NCBI GenBank assembly: GCA_017889585.1
Contig: JAGFZX010000002.1
Span: forward strand, 124,001 to 188,000
Direction: 5' to 3'
DNA: 64,000 nt
From: Bacillota bacterium
GTDB taxonomy: Bacteria; Bacillota; Negativicutes; DSM-13327
Both the position numbers and the translations under genes were made by a program. The first letter of the stretch is position 1. Each line of letters begins with the position of its first letter. The notes under the pieces are model-generated. The model worked only from the letters and a program-made list of their open reading frames with translations. It did not search any database and was not told the DNA's origin. Of the stretch, positions 14,471-22,655 are shown piece by piece.

Positions 14471-15256
14471 ATGCCCAGAAAGACTTCACGGAGATTTACG
14501 AGCTATTCTAAACAGAATGATCAGCAGGAAGATAATGAGCAACAACAGCAATATCAGCAACAATATCAGCAACAAGATCAACAGCAAGATCAGCAACGAG
14601 ATCGACAACAATCTAACGAATGGCAACAATCACAACCCCGAATGCAATCGCAACGTTTAGATGGTTATGAGAATAAGGCAAATGATAAGGATAGCTTGAT
14701 TGCTGATATGGCCCAGGAATTCATTCAAGCACAAGCAGTGATGGCTGATAAGGCTATGAGTGTTAATAATCTGGAAATTGCGTTATTGCTGCAAAAGGTT
14801 AATGATCAATTAGAAGAAATAAAACGTTCAGCCCCAAACTCTTCTCAAACAGGTGAGCAAAGTAGTAAAAGTTCTATGAGGCAAGATTCAAGGCAGCAAA
14901 ATGTAGCAGGCGGGGCTTCACAAGACAATAGTAAGCAGCAAGTAGATGGTGGGGCCTCAAAAAAATTACAAGAATTATTGACCTCTGTGCTACAAGGTAA
15001 AAACAACAATGAAAATAGTGCAAACAAATCTGCGAATATACAAAGTAATGATGTCGACAAATCAAATGGGAGCAAAAGTCCCCAGAATATGATGGCTGTA
15101 CAAACCGTGAGCCAAGTATTAGCTCAGGCCCAATATGAATTGGCGAATGAATTGGAAACTAGCTTAAAAAAACTTAAACAGGTTATTAGTGAAAGCGAAA
15201 AACTAGCTAATGATATTAGTAATTTATTGGGTGAAGAAACGATGAAGAAATCATGA
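14471..15256 (+). CDS. Gln-rich repeat/coiled-coil protein inside the spoVA operon
   Basis: A 261-residue hydrophilic protein without signal peptide. Residues about 17-60 are a Gln-rich low-complexity tract (runs of QQ, QQY, QQD); residues about 75-120 (LIADMAQEFIQAQAVMADKA) and about 205-255 (AQYELANELETSLKKLKQVI) are predicted helical, with a Ser/Asn/Gln-rich middle. I recognise no family. ATG 14471 is six bases from GAGGTG; ATG 14468 is equally in frame. It overlaps in regulation with its neighbours: the previous stop lies within its ribosome-binding site and spoVAEA follows after ten bases. Context suggests a forespore or spore-coat/inner-membrane partner; this is inference. Confidence 0.6.
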   Translation: MPRKTSRRFTSYSKQNDQQEDNEQQQQYQQQYQQQDQQQDQQRDRQQSNEWQQSQPRMQSQRLDGYENKANDKDSLIADMAQEFIQAQAVMADKAMSVNNLEIALLLQKVNDQLEEIKRSAPNSSQTGEQSSKSSMRQDSRQQNVAGGASQDNSKQQVDGGASKKLQELLTSVLQGKNNNENSANKSANIQSNDVDKSNGSKSPQNMMAVQTVSQVLAQAQYELANELETSLKKLKQVISESEKLANDISNLLGEETMKKS

Positions 15257-15266
15257 GGTGATAATA

Positions 15267-15863
15267 GTGGCAAACAAGATAAGGGTTATACTTATTACCG
15301 ATGGTGATAGTGTAGCACAGCAGGTGATAGAAGAGCTTGCTGCAAATTTAGGCCTCCGTTGTATATCTGCATCTGGTGGGAATCCTACTCCTATAACGGG
15401 AGAAGAAATAGTGGGGTTATTAAAAACAGTTCATCATGATCCCGTATTAGTCATGTTTGATGATCGTGGTAGCAGCGGTAAAGGTCTTGGAGAAGTAGCA
15501 ATGGAATATGTAGCATCCCATCCGGACGTTGAAGTATTAGGGGCAGTAGCGGTAGCATCAAACACTATTGGTGTAGTAGGTATTGATGCTGATGAGTGTA
15601 TTACAGGGAATGGTGATATAGTAGATCGTTCTGTGGATAAAACGGGTTATCTTAAGGGGGGAAGTGGCGACAAGGCTAGCATAGATGGTGATACTGTAGA
15701 TGTACTTAATGATTTGGAAATACCGTTTATTGTAGGTGTAGGCGATATTGGGAAAATGGCTAAAGCTGATGATGTTAGACGTGGTGCACCCATAACGCGC
15801 AAAGCTATTGAGGAGATTTTAAAACGGAGTGGCATTGAATATGACAGAACAACAGAAGTTTGA
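15267..15863 (+). CDS. spoVAEA: Stage V sporulation protein AE (soluble form, SpoVAEA)
   Basis: A 198-residue soluble protein matching SpoVAEa: IRVILITDGDSVAQQVIEEL, VLVMFDDRGSSGKGLGE, LGAVAVASNTIGVVGIDADE and a C-terminal PFIVGVGDIGKMAKADDVRR. The family is encoded with spoVA channel genes and spoVAF; its biochemical role is unclear. GTG 15267 is chosen because GAGGTG lies six bases upstream; GTG 15258 overlaps that site. Its 3' end overlaps spoVAF by 23 bases. Confidence 0.9.
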   Translation: MANKIRVILITDGDSVAQQVIEELAANLGLRCISASGGNPTPITGEEIVGLLKTVHHDPVLVMFDDRGSSGKGLGEVAMEYVASHPDVEVLGAVAVASNTIGVVGIDADECITGNGDIVDRSVDKTGYLKGGSGDKASIDGDTVDVLNDLEIPFIVGVGDIGKMAKADDVRRGAPITRKAIEEILKRSGIEYDRTTEV

Positions 15864-17370
15864 CAAAGATATCGATAAGAATATTAATTATCTGAAAGAT
15901 TTATTAGGTGTTGGTGAAAGTTTTGACATTATTTTCCGCGAATATAGAGTAGGGCGGAAACGAGCGGCTTCTTTCTCTATTAATGGTATGACAAATGATG
16001 TGTTACTTACCAATGTATTTCAAGATATGCTTACTTTACATCCAGAAGATTTATCGATTAATACTATGGAAAAGTTATTTTATACTCGGGCAACTCATTC
16101 TCAGGTAAAATTAAGTGAGAATATGAACGATTCTATCACTAGCCTGCTATCGGGTGAATTATTGTTTTTACTAGATGGTGAGGCACAAGTAATAATATTT
16201 GATGCACGGGCTTATCCGGCTCGTATGCCTAGTGAATCTACTATTGAAAAAGTGACAAGAGGCTCAAAAGATGCATTTGTTGAAACACTACCCTTTAATA
16301 CTGTATTAATTAGACGCCGTTTACGTGACCCTAAATTACGGTTTGAAATCGTTAAAATAGGTACAAGATCACAAAGTGATATTGCAGTAGGCTATATCAA
16401 GGATATAACTGATCCTAAATTAATTGAGATTATAAAAGAACGTTTAAATAAGATCAATATTGATGGTATCCCGATGGCTGAAAAGGCTATCGAAGAATAC
16501 ATTGTAGGAGGAAGTAAGTGGAATCCACTGCCTAAGATACGTTATACTGAACGCCCGGATGTGGCAGCAGTACATTTACTAGAAGGACATGTTTGTTTGG
16601 TTATTGATACTTCACCTAATATTATGATTTTGCCTACAACACTTTGGCACCATGTACAGCATGTGGAAGAATTTCATCATCATGTGGTAGTTGGTTCTTA
16701 TCTTCGTTTGGTAAGACTATTTGGGATAATGTTATCGTTACTACTGACTCCTCTTTGGCTAGCGTTGGTATTGCAGCGCCATTTACTACCTGAGGCTTTT
16801 ATGTTTCTTGGACCTAAGGACCCAGGTATTATCCCTCTTGGATTACAATTTATTCTTGCTGAATTAGGCGTGGAATTAGTGCGTATGGCTACAGTGCATG
16901 TACCAACAGCTCAAGCGACAGCTCTTGGGTTTATTGGCGCATTTATGATCGGTGAATTCGCTACCAAAGTAGGCTTGTTTGGCAATGAAGTTGTTTTTTT
17001 TACTGCCGTGGCAGCAGTAGGAGCTTTTGCTACACCTAGTATAGAATTTGCTATGGCTATAAGGTTCTTCCGGGCTATATTAATAGTGCTCGTTTTATTC
17101 TTTAAATTGCCAGGCCTATTAGTTGGTCTAATAGGCGTTTTTATAGTGATGGCAACAACTAAATCTTTTGGTATTCCCTATTTATGGCCTCTTTTTCCCT
17201 TTAACTTTGGCGGTATGAAAGATGTATTGTTACGTTTGCCATTGCCAAGTAAAATTTTGCGTCCTGCTGCATTGAAACCGCAAGATAAAGATAGACTTAA
17301 TAATAGTGATAATGAAGAGGATAGTAAAAAAGAAGAGGATAGTAAAAAAGAAGAGGATAGTAAAAAATAA
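15841..17370 (+). CDS. spoVAF: Stage V sporulation protein AF (GerA-like membrane protein)
   Basis: A 509-residue homologue of germinant-receptor A subunits. The N-terminal half is soluble (DKDIDKNINYLKDLLGVGES, DGEAQVIIFDARAYPAR); from about residue 290 there are five to six membrane segments, with the family block HVQHVEEFHHHVVVGSYLRL and LPTTLWHHV. The C terminus is hydrophilic and ends in three exact copies of an 18-base unit encoding EEDSKK. SpoVAF forms a complex with SpoVA proteins and modulates germination. ATG 15841 overlaps spoVAEA; GTG 15829 and TTG 15835 are alternatives. A palindromic terminator follows directly. Confidence 0.93.
   Translation: MTEQQKFDKDIDKNINYLKDLLGVGESFDIIFREYRVGRKRAASFSINGMTNDVLLTNVFQDMLTLHPEDLSINTMEKLFYTRATHSQVKLSENMNDSITSLLSGELLFLLDGEAQVIIFDARAYPARMPSESTIEKVTRGSKDAFVETLPFNTVLIRRRLRDPKLRFEIVKIGTRSQSDIAVGYIKDITDPKLIEIIKERLNKINIDGIPMAEKAIEEYIVGGSKWNPLPKIRYTERPDVAAVHLLEGHVCLVIDTSPNIMILPTTLWHHVQHVEEFHHHVVVGSYLRLVRLFGIMLSLLLTPLWLALVLQRHLLPEAFMFLGPKDPGIIPLGLQFILAELGVELVRMATVHVPTAQATALGFIGAFMIGEFATKVGLFGNEVVFFTAVAAVGAFATPSIEFAMAIRFFRAILIVLVLFFKLPGLLVGLIGVFIVMATTKSFGIPYLWPLFPFNFGGMKDVLLRLPLPSKILRPAALKPQDKDRLNNSDNEEDSKKEEDSKKEEDSKK
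17314..17367 (+). repeat. Three exact 18-bp tandem repeats at the 3' end of spoVAF
   Basis: GAAGAGGATAGTAAAAAA occurs three times in a row (17314-17331, 17332-17349, 17350-17367), encoding three EEDSKK units immediately before the stop. Exact identity at the DNA level indicates recent slippage. Confidence 0.95.
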
Positions 17371-17401
17371 TTAATCCCCGCATATGCGGGGATTAATTAT
17401 T
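17367..17401. terminator. Bidirectional terminator after spoVAF
   Basis: A near-perfect palindrome centred on CCCCGCATATGCGGGG with A/T-rich arms (17367-17383 with 17385-17401) lies at the stop codon of spoVAF. Confidence 0.8.
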
Positions 17402-17406
17402 AACTT

Positions 17407-17550
17407 AGGTCATCAGAAAGTATACCTTTCCGATTCCAAAAAGCAGGCACACGACGCTTCAGCGATGATGTGATCGCTTTGTTCGATGCGTTAGCAGTCG
17501 AACATCCTTCTGCCTACGTCTGAGAGCTTGGCGCAAGCCAAGTTTTCTTT
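17407..17550 (+). repeat. Structured intergenic repeat, copy B (full length)
   Basis: A 144-nt element with four potential hairpins in order: the CAGAAAGTATA...CTTTCCG start; AGCGAT...ATCGCT (17461-17478); TGTTCGA...TCGAACA (17480-17504); and CTTGGC-GCAA-GCCAAG (17527-17542) with a GNRA-type loop and the tail TTTTCTTT. It is collinear with copy E at 47961-48109 and shares parts with copies at 5715, 25348, 46693 and 21349. It lies between two convergent genes. Confidence 0.85.
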
Positions 17551-17555
17551 AGAAT

Positions 17556-18293
17556 TTATTTACCTCGATAATATTCTCTGATGTAACCCATATTTTCATT
17601 GATATTGGCAATATGTTCATCAATAGAACCTTTATTTTCGGCATCGACAGCGTCTTTCATTTGTTTGACAATAGAGTGAGCTGTGGTTATTCTTCCTAAA
17701 ATACCGACGCTTTCCATGCTAGGTTTAGCTTGTCCCCAGGTACTGTCAAGTTCTTTCATTTTGGCTTTTGCTTTATCCCAATCATTATTCTCAACATAAA
17801 AACTAACAGTTCGAACAGCATTGCCGACTGCGACTATATCTGATAATGGTGATAGTTTATAGGATTTACCAATATCGCTAACACTGCCCATAAATTTGGT
17901 AAGACTTTCAAATGAATCTAACTTTTTTTTCTCGTTAATAGCGGTTGTTAACTTTTCTAATGCTGCACTTGCATCGTTAACACCCTTTTTATCTCCAATT
18001 AATATTGTTGTCTGAGGCCATAGCTTTTGTAAGGTATTAAGACCCGCTTCAGACTGTAACCAGTTGTTTTTAATGATTCCTTCAAAAATAACGCCAGCAG
18101 TTGCTTCTAAATCGTATAATTGTTCTGGTGGCGACATAAAACGTTGGGTTAATGGTGGATTTGCTTTTGCTTCTACAGGCTTACCAGCAGGGCCTATTTC
18201 AGGCTTTTTTAAAGGACTGAACATACTACAACCACTCAATAGTAGTGAGAGGCTAATAATAGTGCCGATCCCTAAGGGTATTAATTTGCTCAA
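17556..18293 (-). CDS. Lipoprotein of unknown function
   Basis: A 245-residue predicted lipoprotein: basic start, hydrophobic stretch and lipobox LLSG-C (SLLLSGCSMF) near residue 22, then an all-helical soluble part (EQLYDLEATAGVIFEG, YVENNDWDKAKAKMKELDS, MKDAVDAENKGSIDEHIANI) with Trp residues. The helical-bundle look recalls imelysin/EfeO-type periplasmic proteins, but I see no diagnostic motif, so the function is left open. The start is TTG at 18293 with AAGGAGGGAT upstream on the minus strand; a longer frame to 18314 runs through that site. It is divergent from the site-2 protease gene, and its 3' end abuts repeat copy B. Confidence 0.8.
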   Translation of the reverse strand: MSKLIPLGIGTIISLSLLLSGCSMFSPLKKPEIGPAGKPVEAKANPPLTQRFMSPPEQLYDLEATAGVIFEGIIKNNWLQSEAGLNTLQKLWPQTTILIGDKKGVNDASAALEKLTTAINEKKKLDSFESLTKFMGSVSDIGKSYKLSPLSDIVAVGNAVRTVSFYVENNDWDKAKAKMKELDSTWGQAKPSMESVGILGRITTAHSIVKQMKDAVDAENKGSIDEHIANINENMGYIREYYRGK

Positions 18294-18369
18294 AGTGTTA
18301 TCCCTCCTTAACAATAGTTTTTACTGTGTTTATATTATTTATCCCCAAGGACTTTAATTTCGTATTATT

Positions 18370-18398
18370 TTGCTTTACATGCTCTTTTCTAGTATAAT
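18370..18398 (+). promoter_or_regulatory. Promoter of the site-2 protease-trpS-scpAB run
   Basis: TTGCTT (18370-18375), 17 bases, TATAAT (18393-18398), about 50 bases before the TTG start of the protease gene. Confidence 0.6.
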
Positions 18399-18446
18399 TA
18401 GAATGATATCTGCTTTTTACGGGATTAACTTGAGGAGGAAAAAATA

Positions 18447-19067
18447 TTGTTTGGCTTTGATGAGAATATGATATTTAGAATTCCAGCATTGCTTATTGCA
18501 TTAACTATTCATGAATATGCTCATGCTCGAGTAGCAGTATGGATGGGGGATGATACTCCAAAAATTATGGGGAGGTTGACCTTAAATCCTATTGCCCATC
18601 TTGATCCATTTGGGCTTATTATGTTATGGCTATTCAAATTTGGTTGGGCTAAGCCTGTACCGATAAACCCCAATAATTTTAAAGATTGGCGAAAAGGTAC
18701 AATATTAGTTTCTTTGGCAGGACCTGGGGCAAATATAATTATGGCATTTCTTGTTGCAATAACCTATGGAATCTTAGCTAAGTTGCAATTATTGTCCGGC
18801 AACGTGGATACAGTACTGAAATTTACATATAGTTATAATATAATTTTTGCAGTATTTAATTTGATTCCCTTGCCACCTCTTGATGGATCAAAGGTGTTAG
18901 TAAATTTATTGCCAGGACGTCAAGCTAATATATTTGAGAAAATTGAACCCTATGCGCCATTTATTTTATTGGCCTTGGTTTATCTTAATGTGATTAATAT
19001 TATTATAACGCCTTTTTATAATGCTTTGAGTTTTATAATTAATCAAATTGTGATGATAATTCTTTAA
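18447..19067 (+). CDS. Site-2 protease family protein (M50, YwhC/Rv-like)
   Basis: A 206-residue membrane metalloprotease. The zinc site is complete: LTIHEYAHARVAV (HExxH) in the first helix and NLIPLPPLDGSKVL (Asp ligand) in a later helix, with SLAGPGANI between. Four to five membrane segments. It cleaves membrane-embedded substrates; which ones is unknown. TTG 18447 follows GAGGAGGAAAA. The gene is 16 bases upstream of trpS, and this order (M50 protease, trpS, scpA, scpB) is conserved in many Firmicutes. Confidence 0.9.
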   Translation: MFGFDENMIFRIPALLIALTIHEYAHARVAVWMGDDTPKIMGRLTLNPIAHLDPFGLIMLWLFKFGWAKPVPINPNNFKDWRKGTILVSLAGPGANIIMAFLVAITYGILAKLQLLSGNVDTVLKFTYSYNIIFAVFNLIPLPPLDGSKVLVNLLPGRQANIFEKIEPYAPFILLALVYLNVINIIITPFYNALSFIINQIVMIIL

Positions 19068-19083
19068 AAAGGAGAAAAGTAAA

Positions 19084-20073
19084 ATGAATAAAGGTCGTAT
19101 TTTTAGCGGTATGCAGCCGTCTGGGCGATTTCATCTAGGAAACTATATGGGGGCGCTGGAAAATTGGGTGAAACTACAACATGAATATGAATGTTTTTTT
19201 AGTATCGTAGATTTGCATGCTTTGACTTCTTCTTATGAGGATACCAGCAAAATACCAGAACGTATTCATGACATGGCAATCGATTGGCTCAGTGCTGGAC
19301 TAGATCCGGAACGGAATGTTATTTTCGTACAATCACATGTTAAGGAACACGCGGAACTGCATTTATTATTATCAATGATCACTCCTCTATCATGGCTTGA
19401 GAGGGTACCAACATATAAAGATAAGCTTCAACAACTAGGAATTCAAGGTAAAGATATTAATACCTATGGTTTTTTGGGGTATCCAGTTTTAATGACTGCA
19501 GATATACTTTTGTATAAGGCTGACATTATCCCCGTGGGCGAAGATCAGATACCACATTTAGAATTGTCACGAGAAATAGTGCGGAGATTTAACAATTTGT
19601 ACCAACCTGTCTTCCCTGAGCCAAAGCCGAGTCTGAGCAAATCGTCGGTCTTACCTGGTATTGATGGTCGGAAGATGAGTAAATCATATGGAAATGAGAT
19701 ACCTTTTGCTGCGAGCCCTGATGAAATGAGAAGTCGGGTCAAACTAATGATAACAGATCCCAGTAGGGTAAAAAGGACTGATCTAGGTAATCCCGATGTA
19801 TGTACCGTGTATACTTTTCACAAGATTTTTAGTGGGGAGCAGTCTGTTGAAATTGCTCAGTCTTGTCGTCAGGGATCAATAGGTTGCGTAGATTGTAAAA
19901 AATGCTTGGCTGAGACAATGGTTACTAATTTGGCTGATATGCATGTGCGCCGTAGAGAGTTGGAAGCAAATCCGGGGCGGGTTAAAGAAATCTTAGTTTA
20001 TGGTGCTGAGCGGGCGAGAAAGGTTGCTGCCCAAACAATGGAAGAAGTTCGTCAGGCTATGCATCTTGCTTAG
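19084..20073 (+). CDS. trpS: Tryptophanyl-tRNA synthetase
   Basis: Class I aminoacyl-tRNA synthetase charging tRNA-Trp. The HIGH-type motif is FHLGNYMGAL after GMQPSGR, and the KMSKS motif is GRKMSKSYGN near residue 198. Length 329 residues is standard. AAGGAGAAAAG lies before the ATG. It lies in an operon between the site-2 protease and scpA, with only three bases to the scpA ATG. No T-box leader is visible in the short upstream gap, so it is not individually attenuated. Confidence 0.97.
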   Translation: MNKGRIFSGMQPSGRFHLGNYMGALENWVKLQHEYECFFSIVDLHALTSSYEDTSKIPERIHDMAIDWLSAGLDPERNVIFVQSHVKEHAELHLLLSMITPLSWLERVPTYKDKLQQLGIQGKDINTYGFLGYPVLMTADILLYKADIIPVGEDQIPHLELSREIVRRFNNLYQPVFPEPKPSLSKSSVLPGIDGRKMSKSYGNEIPFAASPDEMRSRVKLMITDPSRVKRTDLGNPDVCTVYTFHKIFSGEQSVEIAQSCRQGSIGCVDCKKCLAETMVTNLADMHVRRRELEANPGRVKEILVYGAERARKVAAQTMEEVRQAMHLA

Positions 20074-20076
20074 TGT

Positions 20077-20787
20077 ATGTCAGATTATAAAATAAAGCTG
20101 GAATTTTTTGAAGGTCCCATGGCCTTATTAATGCATCTATTAGAAAAAAATCAGTTAGATATTTATGATATTCCTATTGCAGTAGTAACAGAGCAGTACT
20201 TAGAATATCTTCAGGCACTTGAAGAATTTAATATTGATATTGCCAGTGAATTTCTACTGATGGCAGCAACGTTACTGCAAATAAAGTCACGTATGTTGTT
20301 ACCTAAGTTACCTAAAATTGTTGAGGAGATTGATGATGAAGGCGACCCGCGGCAAGAACTAGTTGATAGACTTCTGGAGTATCGTAAATTTAAACAAATG
20401 TCTACTGTAATGGAAGATATGATGCGGCAACGGGAACAGTTTTTTACTCGTTTACCACAGGATTTCGGGCTAGAAATTCCGCTGCCTGTGGGGCTAAAAC
20501 TTGATGATTTATTAGCAGCTTTTGCTGCAGTATGGGAAAGTAGTATTGATGAGTATGAATTAGTCGCCCGGGAAGAGTTTAGTGTGCAAGATAAAATATA
20601 TGATATTATTCATTTATTGTACAAGCATAAGGGTAAAATAGAATTTGGTCAGGCTGTTATTAGAACCGGGACAAGATCAGAGGTAATAGTAACTTTTTTA
20701 GCTATGTTAGAGTTAATAAAATTGCAACGTGTGATAATTAGTCAACAAAAAAGTTTCGGGCCTATCTATATTACGTTGAAAGAGTGA
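20077..20787 (+). CDS. scpA: Segregation and condensation protein A
   Basis: A 236-residue kleisin that links the SMC dimer with ScpB for chromosome condensation. The N-terminal SMC-binding part is LEFFEGPMALLMHLLEKNQL with DIPIAVVTEQYLEYL; ASEFLLMAATLLQIKSRMLL follows; the C-terminal winged helix (TRSEVIVTFLAMLELIKLQR) closes it. It begins three bases after the trpS stop and is followed by scpB nine bases later. Confidence 0.95.
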   Translation: MSDYKIKLEFFEGPMALLMHLLEKNQLDIYDIPIAVVTEQYLEYLQALEEFNIDIASEFLLMAATLLQIKSRMLLPKLPKIVEEIDDEGDPRQELVDRLLEYRKFKQMSTVMEDMMRQREQFFTRLPQDFGLEIPLPVGLKLDDLLAAFAAVWESSIDEYELVAREEFSVQDKIYDIIHLLYKHKGKIEFGQAVIRTGTRSEVIVTFLAMLELIKLQRVIISQQKSFGPIYITLKE

Positions 20788-20796
20788 GATACTTAA

Positions 20797-21312
20797 ATGT
20801 TTTATTTCAAATTTAAAGCGCATATAGAGGCTTTGCTGTTTGCGAGTGGCAACCCTATTGATGCCAAAAAAATTGCACAAATTATAGAAGTTCCACAAGA
20901 ACATGTTGAGTTATTAATTGACCAGCTTATTTTAGAGATGGCTGATGATATTCGAGGGCTTACAATTGTCAAAGTTGCTGCTGGTTATCAATTGTGTACT
21001 AAACCTGAATTGTCAACTGTTGTGAAAAAATTGGCGCAAGTTCAAGACCCGAAATTATCTTTAGCCGCAATGGAAACGTTGTCGATTGTTGCATTTAAGC
21101 AACCAATTACTAAACAAGAAATAGAAAATATTCGCGGTGTAAAAGTTGATAAAGTACTTGCTAAGTTACTTGAACGTCAAATGATTAAAGAAATTGGTCG
21201 TAAAGAAGCAATTGGCCGCCCCATTTTATATGGAACTACTGATGAGTTTCTGAAATCATTTGGCTTGAATGGCTTACAGGATTTACCGCCACTAGTCGAA
21301 TTATTGCCCTAA
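20797..21312 (+). CDS. scpB: Segregation and condensation protein B
   Basis: A 171-residue tandem winged-helix protein, partner of ScpA in the SMC complex. Typical blocks are IEALLFASGNPIDAKKIAQI, YQLCTKPELS, LSLAAMETLSIVAFKQPITK and EIENIRGVKVDKVLAKLLER, ending with RPILYGTTDEFLKSFGL. Directly downstream of scpA; a terminator and a partial repeat copy follow. Confidence 0.95.
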   Translation: MFYFKFKAHIEALLFASGNPIDAKKIAQIIEVPQEHVELLIDQLILEMADDIRGLTIVKVAAGYQLCTKPELSTVVKKLAQVQDPKLSLAAMETLSIVAFKQPITKQEIENIRGVKVDKVLAKLLERQMIKEIGRKEAIGRPILYGTTDEFLKSFGLNGLQDLPPLVELLP

Positions 21313-21348
21313 GAGAAACGGTAATCGTTATTCACTAGTTCTAAAACT

Positions 21349-21366
21349 TATACTTTCTGATGACCT
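21349..21366 (-). repeat. Fragment of the structured repeat family, copy F
   Basis: On the minus strand the 18 bases AGGTCATCAGAAAGTATA are identical to the start of copy B (17407-17424). Only the first hairpin region is left, just before the scpB terminator. Confidence 0.6.
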
Positions 21367-21368
21367 AA

Positions 21369-21393
21369 AAAACAGCCCTGAGGGGCTGTTTTT
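21369..21393 (+). terminator. Rho-independent terminator after scpB
   Basis: AACAGCCC pairs with GGGCTGTT around a short loop, followed by a T-run. Confidence 0.85.
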
Positions 21394-21465
21394 TACATAT
21401 ATAAATATAATTAGGTTAACAATAAGGGAGAGTGTGAAAGAATATAAGGAGTGAGGTGAAGTAGC

Positions 21466-22107
21466 ATGGAAATTTGGCTTATCATTACATTGGCAAACAT
21501 AGTAATAACTTGCCTGCTTTTTTATATTAAAGTTTATATAAAGCTAAAGTATCAACGTGATGGTTCTAATGATTTTATTGAAGTAGAGGTTTATATTTTC
21601 AGGAGATTCTTGGCATATAGTATGCAAGTGCCAATTATTGAAATTGGTGATATCAAGAACTCATATTGGCTTAAGTCTAAAATAGAAACTGGTCAAAGAC
21701 ATGATGAAACCCATATTAAGCGTGAACAAAGATTTATAAAAAAAACTATATTGCATCCTAGAAAGCTAATGCGTGTTGTTAGGCTAGTTCGCTATTATAC
21801 ACGTTTATATTGTCACGTGATGAACAAAAGTATTAAGTCTTTGCATTGTGAACAGCTACAATGGAAAACCATTTATGGAGCAGAAGATGCAGCGATAACA
21901 GGCATGGTAACTGGTATGTTGTGGGCTGTCAAAGCATTAATGATAACTAGATTGGAAAACCATGTTATTGTTACTAAGAAACCTATTGTTAATGTAAATC
22001 CTATATTTGGTTGTAATAGTTTTAAGGTGGATTTTCAGTGTATATTCAGTATAAGACTTGGTAATGTTATAAATGCAGTGAGAATTTTTTATAACATTAA
22101 ACGATAA
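21466..22107 (+). CDS. DUF2953 domain-containing protein (YtfI-like)
   Basis: A 213-residue protein with one N-terminal membrane helix (residues 3-20) and a mostly soluble remainder including YTRLYCHVMNKSIKSLHCEQ and a Gly-rich DAAITGMVTGMLWAV segment, the pattern of DUF2953/YtfI. The gene lies 14 bases upstream of ytfJ, the same pairing as ytfI-ytfJ in Bacillus, where the pair is expressed in the forespore. Molecular function is unknown; the family is needed with YtfJ (GerW) only by association. Confidence 0.85.
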   Translation: MEIWLIITLANIVITCLLFYIKVYIKLKYQRDGSNDFIEVEVYIFRRFLAYSMQVPIIEIGDIKNSYWLKSKIETGQRHDETHIKREQRFIKKTILHPRKLMRVVRLVRYYTRLYCHVMNKSIKSLHCEQLQWKTIYGAEDAAITGMVTGMLWAVKALMITRLENHVIVTKKPIVNVNPIFGCNSFKVDFQCIFSIRLGNVINAVRIFYNIKR

Positions 22108-22121
22108 AGGGGTAATGAGTC

Positions 22122-22550
22122 GTGGCTGAACATCCAATTCAAGGTTTAATGAAAACCGCCATGGAAAGTATTAAAGATATGGTAGATGTTAATACCATTG
22201 TTGGTGATGCAGTGGAAACTCCAGATGGTACTGTCATAATACCAATTTCGCGAGTATCTTTTGGTTTTGCAGCTGGTGGGGCAAATTTTGAACCAGAGGA
22301 AGAGCAGTCACTAACAGCTAATTCCTTTGGTGGTGGGAGCGGCGCAGGGGTAAGCGTTAAGCCGGTAGGTTTTTTAGTTTGCTCACCGGCTAATGGTGTT
22401 CGCTTTATGCCAGTAGAAGGAAATCTAGTTCATGAAAGAATTATTGATTTAGTACCTAAAGTGCTCAGTACTATTCAAGAGATGTTAGATGGTAAAAAAT
22501 CAGATGAGTTTGATGAATTAGCGAAAACTGCTGAAACTCAGGGCGAGTAG
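22122..22550 (+). CDS. ytfJ: Sporulation protein YtfJ (GerW family)
   Basis: A 142-residue forespore protein of the YtfJ/GerW family: HPIQGLMKTAMESIKDMVD, TIVGDAVETPDGTVIIPISR, VSFGFAAGGANFEPE, a Gly-rich FGGGSGAGVSVKPVGFLVC and PVEG. In Bacillus, GerW is required for germination through the GerA receptor; the family is otherwise poorly characterised. GTG 22122 follows AAAGGGGTAA. Followed by a strong terminator. Confidence 0.93.
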   Translation: MAEHPIQGLMKTAMESIKDMVDVNTIVGDAVETPDGTVIIPISRVSFGFAAGGANFEPEEEQSLTANSFGGGSGAGVSVKPVGFLVCSPANGVRFMPVEGNLVHERIIDLVPKVLSTIQEMLDGKKSDEFDELAKTAETQGE

Positions 22551-22605
22551 ATTTGAATGTCTATTGCCTAGGTAAACATTGAAAAAATATATTTTATGAT
22601 TAGTA

Positions 22606-22636
22606 AAAAAACCGCACATAAAGTGCGGTTTTTTTA
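22606..22636. terminator. Bidirectional terminator between ytfJ and the ferritin-like gene
   Basis: AAAAACCGCAC pairs with GTGCGGTTTTT; it lies between convergent genes and has A and T runs on both sides. Confidence 0.85.
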
Positions 22637-22655
22637 CATATGATTTAATGTAATA

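Noticed and set aside
14534-14625. CRISPR-like array from the regular CAA/CAG repeats
   Set aside because: The units are codon repeats within one reading frame, without spacers or constant repeat length. No CRISPR array was seen anywhere in the window.
14845-15075. Cys/Leu-rich minus-strand frames opposite the Gln-rich gene
   Set aside because: They are antisense to a Gln/Ser-rich coding sequence, lack start signals and show composition forced by the repeat.
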